From NCBI GenBank assembly GCA_902826835.1, contig CADEGH010000025.1:1-64000 (forward strand): a stretch of DNA of 64,000 bases, given 5' to 3'. Shown here piece by piece: positions 45,358 through 52,943 of this stretch. The position numbers and the translations under genes are program-made. The notes below the pieces were generated by a model that was given only the letters and a program-made list of their open reading frames with translations, was not told the DNA's origin and searched no databases. Positions within the stretch are counted from its first letter, which is position 1, and each line of letters starts with the position of its first letter. Source of the DNA: an uncultured bacterium. Lineage in GTDB: Bacteria > Planctomycetota > GCA-002687715.

Positions 45358-46359
45358 TCAAGACAAAGCCGCAGTTTTGGGCAGGAAGGGGTCGATTTCC
45401 CGCAGGATCGTCAGATGGTCCTGGACACCAAGGGACTGCCACACGAGCTTACCCCGGGAAAACAGGGCCACGCTCTTTTCCTGGAGGGTGGGGAAGCGGG
45501 CGACCGTGTCCGGGCACTTGTCCAAGTCCAGCCAGTAGGGGCGGAGGCGGCCCTGGGTGGCGGCGGCGAGCCGTAGGACCTGGTTCTCGATCACCCGGTC
45601 CCCGATCGACCAACTGTGGTACGCGTGAACCACGACCGGGAGCTCACTCTCCAACACCTCGGGATCGAACGAGCTGTCGGTGAGGTGGGGCAACACGGGA
45701 GCACGCTTCTTTTTCATCCCCGCGAGCAGGATCGCGAGCACGGTGGGGACGAGCACCGCAATCCAGATCCAGGTGTCGTAGAACCACGCGTTCGCGGCGC
45801 TCGCTCCGGGATCGGCCGCCTCGACCAAGGTCGGACTCAGCCACACGATGGCCAAGTTGGTCGGCGGGTGCGGCGAGGTGGTCGCGGCTTCCCGCGATTC
45901 CCACTCGAGACGGCGGCGATGCCAAAGCCTCCACGTCAGCGGCCAGAGCAGCGCGGCGAGCCCGAGTTGCCCGCCGAGATAGAGATTGATCGGGAGCGGC
46001 GCGGCGAGCCGCGGGTCCGGAAAAACGAAGTACTGACCGACGAGCCCGGCGAGCGCCCCGAGCAGCAGGATGGTGCCGAAGGGCGACCCAAACCCCATGT
46101 CGCGGAGCAGCACGGTGTAGAACACCGCCCACGCACCGAGGAACTGGAGCAGGTAGATGCCCAGCGAAATCGGCTCGAGCGGCCCCAGCGCGGCCAAATG
46201 GGGCGCCTTCCCGAGGTGGTCCATCATCAAGAGTTGGAAAAGGACGTAGAGCGCCGCCGGGTGGACCAAATTCAGGACCATGTCCCAGATGCGGTGGTTC
46301 GTGTCCGGCAGGCTCTCGGGCAAGAGACGAGGGTTCCGTGGACGGAGAAGGGAGTGCAT
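45358..46359 (-). CDS. Membrane protein with C-terminal thioredoxin-like domain lacking CxxC
   Basis: A 333-residue protein. Four or five transmembrane helices occupy residues about 25-225 (LVHPAALYVLFQLLMM through TWIWIAVLVPTVLAILLAGM). The C-terminal about 100 residues have a thioredoxin-fold pattern: LPVVVHAYHSWSIGDRVIENQ, YWLDLDKCPDTVARFPTL, SVALFSRGKLVWQSLG. At the active-site position the sequence is HSWSIGD, so the CxxC is absent and redox catalysis is unlikely. It lies upstream of the ferredoxin gene on the same strand. Function unknown; the start could be a later Met near residue 27. Confidence 0.65.
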   Translation of the reverse strand: MHSLLRPRNPRLLPESLPDTNHRIWDMVLNLVHPAALYVLFQLLMMDHLGKAPHLAALGPLEPISLGIYLLQFLGAWAVFYTVLLRDMGFGSPFGTILLLGALAGLVGQYFVFPDPRLAAPLPINLYLGGQLGLAALLWPLTWRLWHRRRLEWESREAATTSPHPPTNLAIVWLSPTLVEAADPGASAANAWFYDTWIWIAVLVPTVLAILLAGMKKKRAPVLPHLTDSSFDPEVLESELPVVVHAYHSWSIGDRVIENQVLRLAAATQGRLRPYWLDLDKCPDTVARFPTLQEKSVALFSRGKLVWQSLGVQDHLTILREIDPFLPKTAALS

Positions 46360-46768
46360 GGGGCGAAACGGACTTTCCGAAAGACAAAATAGCGAGGCGG
46401 ACGGGATCGGGAAGCACTTCGCGGGCCAAGGTGCTGGGGACGCAGGCCGGGCCGGCGACTCGACCTCAGCGGGGGAAAGGGCGAGCCGCTGTGCGCCGAC
46501 TAGGGCCCGACGGTGGCGGTCTCGAAGGACTCGGGATTCCGAAGCCGGTTGGCAAGTAGATCTGGGCTACGACGCCTAAGCCCCGCGAGAACGCCGACGG
46601 CGGGCGGTCCGCGAGAACCTGAAGAACCGCTTGACGACGTCCTTCCCGCCGCCGCTTCCCCGCCCCGCCGAGGCCGCCTCGACCCCCAACCCGTGCGAAA
46701 GAGGTCGTGGCCCCACCAAAGCCGTGGTGGGTGACATCCGGACCCACCCGCCATAGGATGCCCCTCCC
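46360..46768. other. Divergent intergenic region, 409 bp
   Basis: No gene that I can support is present. It separates the membrane/thioredoxin-like gene (minus) from the nuclease gene (plus) and must hold both promoters. No clear operator is visible. Confidence 0.45.
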
Positions 46769-48058
46769 ATGCCACAAAGCGCCGAATGGTTTGCCGAACA
46801 TCCCTTCGCGAGACTCTCCTTTTCGCGACTGGCGACCTACGAGCGCTGCCCGGCTTGGTACCGGTTCGCATATGTGGATTGGCACCGCGCCTGGTCGATC
46901 CCGGTCCAACGGGTCGGGCATGCGGTCCAGGAAGCGTTGCAGCGGACCTTCGACGCTACCCCGGCCGCCGATGTCACCCTCGATGCCCTGTCGCAGCGGG
47001 CGGGGGAGCGTGCGCTCGCGCACTTCCGCAAGCTGTTTGCGGAGGCCAAAGTCGCCCACGAGGCCGATCCGAACGGCCTTGGCCCCTTCGATCTCTCGGA
47101 GGCCCGTTACGCGGGGTACGTGCGGCGCGGTCTCGAGTGGCACATTGCCGAAGTCGCGGCGCGCCTCGCGCGCCGCCATCCGCGCACGGGCGCGGCGTTA
47201 AGTCTCCCCGAAGCCGCATCGGTCGCGGAGGCTTGGGCCGCCGTGCGTCCGTGGCACGCGGGCGGCGAGCGCGATCTCGAAGTCGTGCCGGCCGGGCATT
47301 TTCAGGGGCAATACGACCTCGTGTACTCGTGGACCGGGGGGAGGCGCATCGTCGACCTCAAGGCCAGTGCGGGGACGAGCCCGTTTTCGACCGAGATCAC
47401 CCGGCAGTTGAATTCGTACGCGTGGATGGAGCGCGCGATGGGGCGTGGGCGGCCGGAGGGACTCGAAGCGTGGTTTTTGGGCAGCGATGCGCCGCGCACT
47501 TACGCCGTGCCCTCCGAAGCCGAACTCGACGAATTTGCCGCCGACCTGAATCGACTCTTGGAGCGGAGCATTCCCGAGGAAGAGGGAGCCCGGGCGGACC
47601 CGACCGCGTTCGAGCCCGATCCGGCGCCCCTCGCTCACTATCCGCCCCAAAATGGCGATCCCTCGGCGTGGTGCCAGTACTGTCCGGCGGCCTACTCCTG
47701 TCCGCGCGTGAAGCGGGTCGTTCCCGAAGCGCCCGCGGACGACGCCCCGATTCTCCAAGGCATGGTGCTCGGCGTGGGCGAGGCCCGCATGGGGAAGAAA
47801 CTGGAACGGCGCTTCACCCTCGTGAACTCGCAGGGCACTCAATCGCAGAAGTGGGCCGAAGCGGACTTGGCGCGGTTCTTCCCCGCCGGATTCCGCGCCG
47901 GAGCCACCGTGCGCATCGAGGGACTCAAACCCTGGCGCCCGCCCGGTGGTGGCTTCGTGCGGTTCTATCCTCAAGCGCAAACGCGCCTGACTCTTCTTTC
48001 GGCGGCACCCGCGGTGGCGTCACCGGATCCGGACACTCTTTCGGAGTCATCCTCATGA
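46769..48058 (+). CDS. RecB/Cas4-like PD-(D/E)XK nuclease with probable Fe-S cluster
   Basis: A 429-residue putative exonuclease. The N-terminus LSFSRLATYERCPAWYRFAY is the standard opening of the RecB/AddB/Cas4 nuclease fold. The catalytic part shows GQYDLVYSWTGGRRIVDLKAS (motif II Asp and the D-L-K motif), then QLNSYAWMER. Four cysteines placed as in Cas4/AddB (ERC near 27 and WCQYCPAAYSC near 305) suggest a [4Fe-4S] cluster. The last about 90 residues form an extra domain resembling an OB or SH3 fold. Its stop overlaps the M28 peptidase start (ATGA). It is not next to cas1 or cas2, so a repair role is more likely than spacer acquisition. Confidence 0.82.
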   Translation: MPQSAEWFAEHPFARLSFSRLATYERCPAWYRFAYVDWHRAWSIPVQRVGHAVQEALQRTFDATPAADVTLDALSQRAGERALAHFRKLFAEAKVAHEADPNGLGPFDLSEARYAGYVRRGLEWHIAEVAARLARRHPRTGAALSLPEAASVAEAWAAVRPWHAGGERDLEVVPAGHFQGQYDLVYSWTGGRRIVDLKASAGTSPFSTEITRQLNSYAWMERAMGRGRPEGLEAWFLGSDAPRTYAVPSEAELDEFAADLNRLLERSIPEEEGARADPTAFEPDPAPLAHYPPQNGDPSAWCQYCPAAYSCPRVKRVVPEAPADDAPILQGMVLGVGEARMGKKLERRFTLVNSQGTQSQKWAEADLARFFPAGFRAGATVRIEGLKPWRPPGGGFVRFYPQAQTRLTLLSAAPAVASPDPDTLSESSS

Positions 48059-49734
48059 GACCTTCCCCCCTGGTCTGGACGTGGCTCGTGTTCGTCGCTC
48101 TTTCGATGGCGGCGTGGGCCCAAGAAACGGTAGTGGCGACGCCTCCGGCCGCCGCGGCAGCATCCACGGAAGCCGAAGTCGTGGCCGCGCTCATCGACGA
48201 GGGATTGAATCGATCCCAAGTGATGGAGCATCTGGACTACCTCGTCAATCGCATCGGTCCGCGGCTCACCAGCTCCGACAAACTCACCACCGCTTGCGAG
48301 TGGGCCCGCGATCAACTGCAAAGCTGGGGATGGGACGCGAGACTCGAACCCTGGGGCACCTTCCCGGTGGGATTCAATCGCGGCTCGTGGTCGGGGCGCA
48401 TGATCGCGCCGGAATCCCTGTCCCTCACGATTGGCACCGCTGCGTGGTCCGCCGGAACCAAGGGCCGCATGAAGGGCCCAGCGATCCTCGCCCCCATGAC
48501 CGACCAGGATTTGGCCTCGAAGGCGCGCTACGCCGGGCATTGGGTGCTCGTGCCCGCGCGTGAATTCGACCCAGCAACTCCCGACCTCCGCGATCGCCGC
48601 CGCGACTTCCTCAAGGACGCCGGGATCCTCGGCCTCGTGAGCTCGACCGGCGGACCGCTGGTCAGGACCGGCGGAAATTACGACATCTCCTACGACCGCT
48701 TGCCCACCGACATCCGCATCAACGTGATCGAAGAGCACTTCCTCGTGATGCGCAAACACTTGGAAGCCGGCACTCCGGTCGAACTCGAATTCGACATCCG
48801 CAATCACTTCAAGAAAGGCCCGATCCAGCTCTACAACGTCGTCGCCGACCTCAAGGGCACGGAAAAGCCGGACGAGTACGTGATCTTCGGAGGGCACATC
48901 GACTCGTGGGACGGCGCCGCCGGCACCACCGACAACGGCACCGGCACTTCGAGCTCCCTCGAAGCCGCGCGCATCCTCGCCAAAGTCGGGGCGCGGGGGA
49001 AACGCACCATTCGCATCATGCTTTGGAGCGGTGAAGAGCAGGGTCTGCTCGGATCCGCGGCGTGGGTGAAAGCCAATCAAGACGTGCTGCCGAAGGTCTC
49101 GGCGGTGTACGTGCACGACGGCGGCACCAACTACGTCTCCGGCATCGGCGGCACCAAGGCGCAGATCGACGACTTCAAGAAGGTCTTCGCCCCCGTGTTC
49201 ACACTGTCGCCCGACATGAAGTTCAGTGTCAACGAGGTCGAAGGCCTGAGCGGGGGCGGCAGTGATCACGGCTCTTTCCTCGCGATGGGCGTGCCCGGCT
49301 TCTTTTGGAACCAGTCCGGCCGATCCGACTACTTTTACGGCTGGCACACGCAGTACGACACCTACGACATCGCGATTCCGGACTACCAGCGTCACACCGC
49401 GACGGTCGTGGCGGTGGGAGCGTACGGCACCGCGAATCTCGATGGTCTCCTCTCGCGCGAAAACATGCGCAGCGCCAACGAGGCGCCGATGAGTCGCCGC
49501 CGCCTCGGGGCCAACTTCAAAGAGGACACGCTGATCGTGGAAAGCCTGGCCGACGGCTCGGTCGCCGCGAAGGCGGGCGTGCAGGCCGGCGACATCCTGG
49601 TCAGCGTCGACGGAGTCAAGCTCGAAAGCCGCTTCTCCTTGCGCGCCCAAGTGAGCCGCGGGGACGCAAAGAAGACCCTGGTGGTGAAGCGTAAAGACCA
49701 GGAGGTCGCGCTCACCATCGAATTCGAGCGCTGA
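48055..49734 (+). CDS. Secreted M28-family metallopeptidase with C-terminal PDZ domain
   Basis: A 559-residue exported zinc aminopeptidase. A signal peptide (WTWLVFVALSMAAWAQ) is followed by a PA-like inserted region. The catalytic core shows VIFGGHIDSWDGAAGTTDNG (first His and Asp ligands), LWSGEEQGLLGSAAW (catalytic Glu and Glu ligand), YVHDGGTNYV, and a final His in FYGWHTQYDTYD. A PDZ domain occupies about 475-559 (VESLADGSVAAKAGVQAGD). The ATG at 48055 overlaps the nuclease stop. Confidence 0.9.
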   Translation: MRPSPLVWTWLVFVALSMAAWAQETVVATPPAAAAASTEAEVVAALIDEGLNRSQVMEHLDYLVNRIGPRLTSSDKLTTACEWARDQLQSWGWDARLEPWGTFPVGFNRGSWSGRMIAPESLSLTIGTAAWSAGTKGRMKGPAILAPMTDQDLASKARYAGHWVLVPAREFDPATPDLRDRRRDFLKDAGILGLVSSTGGPLVRTGGNYDISYDRLPTDIRINVIEEHFLVMRKHLEAGTPVELEFDIRNHFKKGPIQLYNVVADLKGTEKPDEYVIFGGHIDSWDGAAGTTDNGTGTSSSLEAARILAKVGARGKRTIRIMLWSGEEQGLLGSAAWVKANQDVLPKVSAVYVHDGGTNYVSGIGGTKAQIDDFKKVFAPVFTLSPDMKFSVNEVEGLSGGGSDHGSFLAMGVPGFFWNQSGRSDYFYGWHTQYDTYDIAIPDYQRHTATVVAVGAYGTANLDGLLSRENMRSANEAPMSRRRLGANFKEDTLIVESLADGSVAAKAGVQAGDILVSVDGVKLESRFSLRAQVSRGDAKKTLVVKRKDQEVALTIEFER

Positions 49735-49745
49735 GAGGAGATCGG

Positions 49746-51263
49746 GTGAGTCCCCACGAGTCGGAGATTGTCGCGGCGGTCGACCTCGGGTCGAACAGCT
49801 TCCACATGATCGTGGCCCGGGCCATGGATCGGGAGCCGATCGTCATCGACCGCTTGCGCGATCCGGTGCGCCTCGGTGGCGGACTCCAAGAAGACGGTTC
49901 GCTGAGCGAAGACGCCCAGCTTCGGGCCATCGCTTCGCTGAAGCGCTTCGCCGAGCGCTTGCGCGGACACCCCCGCGCCCGCGTGCGTGCGGTCGGCACC
50001 AACACCTTCCGCAAAGCGAAGAACTCCCGCCGCTTCGTGGCCAAGTGCGAGGCGGCGTTGGGCTTTCCGATCGAGGTGATCGCCGGACGAGAAGAGGCGC
50101 GCCTGATTTACCTCGGCGTGGCGCACACCGAGACCTCCGAAATGGGCCGCCGCCTCGTCGTCGACATTGGCGGCGGCTCGACCGAGTGCATTCTCGGAGA
50201 GGGCTTTGAGGCGCTCCAGACCGAGAGCCTCGACATGGGCTGTGTCGCCTACAGCCAGCGGTTTTTCGGCGACGGGCGCATCACCCGCGAGGGCTTCCGC
50301 GACGCCGAACTCGCGGCCCGCCGCGAAGTCCAGACGATGGAGCGGCAGTTTCGCACCCTGGGGTGGGAGAGTTGTCTCGGGGCGTCCGGCACGATCACCG
50401 CGATTGCCGAGGTGGCGGTCGAACAGGGGTGGTCAAAAGCGGGGATCAGCCGCGCGTCGCTCCGACTCTTGAAGAAGGAACTGTTGCGGGCGGAGCGCAT
50501 CGACGCCATCGCGCTCAAGGGACTCAAAGCGGATCGGGCCGCCGTGTTGCCCGGAGGACTATCCATCCTGCGCGCGATCTTCGACGCGCTCGAAATCAAG
50601 CGGATGCACCCGGCGAGTGGAGCCTTGCGAGAGGGAGTGCTTTACGACCTGCTCGGACGTCTGCGCCACGAAGACGGTCGCGAGGCCACGGTGCGCCGGT
50701 TTTGCGAACGTTTGCGAGTCGATCTCGATCAAGCGGCGCGGGTCGAACGCACCGCGGCCGGCATGCTCCGGCAAGTCACAGCGGAGTGGCAGCTCTCCGA
50801 TGCCACGCAGCGCCAAATGCTGACGTGGGCGGCCCGCGTGCACGAAGCAGGGATGGTGGTCTCCTACTCGGGCTACCAGAAGCACGGCGCGTACTTGCTC
50901 CAGAATTCCGATCTCGCCGGATTTTCCACCGATGAGCAGGAAGTGCTTGCCGCCATCGTGCGCGGGCACCGGCGGCGCTTGGACCCGGACGTATTTTCGA
51001 TTCTCCCGCCCACGTGGGTCGAGCCCGCCTTCCGGCTCTCGATCCTCCTTCGCCTGGCCGTGGTTCTGAATCGTGCACGCTCCCCGAGGCCGCTGCCGAC
51101 CTTGCGCCTGGCCGTGAAGGGAGAACGAGGCCTCTCCCTCACTTTCCCCCCCGGCTGGATCGAACATCACTCGCTGGTCGAGGCCGACCTGGAAGAGGAG
51201 CGCGACCTTCTCTCCGAAGTCGGCATCACCCTCGAAGTCGTGCACCGCGAACTCGAGTCCTGA
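49746..51263 (+). CDS. ppx: Exopolyphosphatase / pppGpp phosphohydrolase (Ppx/GppA)
   Basis: A 505-residue enzyme that degrades polyphosphate or pppGpp. The GTG start at 49746 follows GAGAGGAGA. Sugar-kinase/actin-fold motifs are clear: VAAVDLGSNSFHMIVAR, RAVGTNTFRKAKNS, EVIAGREEARLIYLGVAH and LVVDIGGGSTE. A C-terminal HD-type helical region (from about 310, with RVHEAGMVVSYSGYQKHGAYLL) matches the long Ppx form. It lies 11 nt after the M28 peptidase. Its natural partner, polyphosphate kinase, is at 61404. Confidence 0.92.
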   Translation: MSPHESEIVAAVDLGSNSFHMIVARAMDREPIVIDRLRDPVRLGGGLQEDGSLSEDAQLRAIASLKRFAERLRGHPRARVRAVGTNTFRKAKNSRRFVAKCEAALGFPIEVIAGREEARLIYLGVAHTETSEMGRRLVVDIGGGSTECILGEGFEALQTESLDMGCVAYSQRFFGDGRITREGFRDAELAARREVQTMERQFRTLGWESCLGASGTITAIAEVAVEQGWSKAGISRASLRLLKKELLRAERIDAIALKGLKADRAAVLPGGLSILRAIFDALEIKRMHPASGALREGVLYDLLGRLRHEDGREATVRRFCERLRVDLDQAARVERTAAGMLRQVTAEWQLSDATQRQMLTWAARVHEAGMVVSYSGYQKHGAYLLQNSDLAGFSTDEQEVLAAIVRGHRRRLDPDVFSILPPTWVEPAFRLSILLRLAVVLNRARSPRPLPTLRLAVKGERGLSLTFPPGWIEHHSLVEADLEEERDLLSEVGITLEVVHRELES

Positions 51264-51309
51264 GGCCCACCGCGCTCCGCCTCCCTTGGCTCCAAGCTAT
51301 CGTGGGCCC

Positions 51310-52137
51310 ATGAGAATCCTCCCACTGATCCTGAGTGTGCTGGTCGTCGCAGTGGCGGCGTACAGTCAAGAACCGAAGGCGCCGGCGATTCCGAGTCCCA
51401 CTGGGCCGATCGACGAAGCGGCCTTCAAAGCCCTGCACGAACTGAAGGGTGAGAAAGCGCCGCCGCTGAAGGGGGCCATGATCGAGCTCGGTCAGGAGAA
51501 GGCGTATCTGAGCTTGCCCAAAGACGGCAAGACTCCGCTGCCGGCGGTGATCCTCATTCACGAGTGGTGGGGTTTGAACGACCACGTCAAACACTGGGCG
51601 GACCGCCTGGCAGCGGAAGGTTACGCCGCCCTCGCGGTCGACCTCTATGGGGGGGTGGTCGCCACCACCGCCGACCAGGCGATGGAAGCGATGAAAAAAG
51701 TGGATGCGGCCAAGTCCCTCACCACGATGCAGGCGGCCTACGCCTGTCTGGCGGAGGATCCACGGATCCTGGCGAAGAAGCGGGCCACGATGGGGTGGTG
51801 TTTCGGCGGTACCCAGTCGCTGAAGTTCGCGATTGCCGAGCCTACCCTGAATGCGGCCGTCATTTATTATGGTCGCCTCACCGCGGAGTCGGAGGATCTG
51901 GCCAAGATCAAGGCGAAGGTCTGTGGCGTGTTCGGGACCAAGGACCGCTCGATTCCCAATCCGTCCGTCGACGATTTCGAGAACACCCTGAAGGCGAACG
52001 AGATCGAAAACGAGATCTACCGCTACGACGCCGAACACGCGTTCGCGAATCCCTCCAATCCCCGCTACGACACCAAGTGCGCGGGGGAGGCGTGGGAGAA
52101 AGTGAAGGCCTTCCTCGCGAAGGCGCTCCAAGGTTAG
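51310..52137 (+). CDS. Secreted dienelactone hydrolase family protein
   Basis: A 275-residue alpha/beta hydrolase with a signal peptide (LPLILSVLVVAVAAYSQ). The Cys-Asp-His triad is visible: nucleophile in MGWCFGGTQSL, Asp in VFGTKDRSIP, and His in YDAEHAFANP. The oxyanion-side motif VILIHEWWGLNDHV is typical. The ATG at 51310 was chosen for the signal peptide. The physiological substrate is unknown; periplasmic location is inferred. Its 3' end overlaps the convergent membrane-protein gene by 4 nt. Confidence 0.9.
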   Translation: MRILPLILSVLVVAVAAYSQEPKAPAIPSPTGPIDEAAFKALHELKGEKAPPLKGAMIELGQEKAYLSLPKDGKTPLPAVILIHEWWGLNDHVKHWADRLAAEGYAALAVDLYGGVVATTADQAMEAMKKVDAAKSLTTMQAAYACLAEDPRILAKKRATMGWCFGGTQSLKFAIAEPTLNAAVIYYGRLTAESEDLAKIKAKVCGVFGTKDRSIPNPSVDDFENTLKANEIENEIYRYDAEHAFANPSNPRYDTKCAGEAWEKVKAFLAKALQG

Positions 52138-52847
52138 GCCGCGCCGCCCCGCGAGCGAAGCCGCAGGCTCAGGGGGCCAAACTCGGTTTCGATGAAGTCC
52201 AACACCGCGAAGAGGAAGGTGCCGACTCCGACCATTTCGAGGATCTCCTCGGCCGCCACGAAGAGGGGGAGGAGCGGGCGTCCCGGCACATTGCGACTGT
52301 AATAGCCGGTGATCAATTCCATTCCGATCGCGCCAAATACGTAGAGGACCGCACTGAGGGCGGTGAGGATTCGGGTCTTCGCGGGCAATCGCCACCAAAA
52401 GCGCAGCAGCACGAGGGAGAGGAGGAGGGCGAGGGCGGCATAGGGCAGCACCCACCCGATGTAGCGCAGGAACTGGCTCTGGTGCACCCGGCGCAGGGGG
52501 GCGACGGTGAGTTCGTGGATCTGCGACGCTTCATCCGCCGAGAGAAACAGGAAGAGCACGCCGAGGAACACCCAGGTCTTCGCGAAGGCTCGTCCGGCCG
52601 ACCGGGAGAGGATCGCCGCGCCGAGGCAGGCGAGAGCGGCGGACCCGAGGAGCAGCGATGAGAACCAGGTGGGGATATTGCCCTCCTCACCCAGTCCGAA
52701 GAGAGGAACGAGGCCTCCGAGGCTCACTCTGCCCAGGACATGGATCGAAAAGAGTGTCCCGAGGTGGGCGAGGACGATCAGCCCGAACAGCCAGAGAAGC
52801 GGGCGAAACCAACGGGTGGGGCGGATTTCCAGGTCCAAACGAAGCAC
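52134..52847 (-). CDS. Multi-pass membrane protein of unknown function
   Basis: A 237-residue protein with about six transmembrane helices (PLLWLFGLIVLAHLGTLFSI, LLLGSAALACLGAAILS, WVFLGVLFLFLSADEASQ, IGWVLPYAALALLLSLVLL and others). Acidic and His residues sit at helix ends (SADEASQIHELT, AAEEILEMVG). No recognised motif beyond that. It is convergent with the hydrolase gene and divergent from the phosphoesterase gene at 52944. Confidence 0.7.
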   Translation of the reverse strand: MLRLDLEIRPTRWFRPLLWLFGLIVLAHLGTLFSIHVLGRVSLGGLVPLFGLGEEGNIPTWFSSLLLGSAALACLGAAILSRSAGRAFAKTWVFLGVLFLFLSADEASQIHELTVAPLRRVHQSQFLRYIGWVLPYAALALLLSLVLLRFWWRLPAKTRILTALSAVLYVFGAIGMELITGYYSRNVPGRPLLPLFVAAEEILEMVGVGTFLFAVLDFIETEFGPLSLRLRSRGGAA

Positions 52848-52943
52848 TCCGGGGGGTGGTGTCGAAGACTATCCCCGAGAAGTCCGCAGAAACACCTCCA
52901 CTCGGCCGAAGGCTCGATATCCTGACTCCAGAGCCCACTTTCC

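Noticed and set aside
46786..48054. Long N-terminal extension of the M28 peptidase
   Set aside because: It lies out of frame over the nuclease gene and lacks any fold; the signal peptide at 48055 marks the true start.
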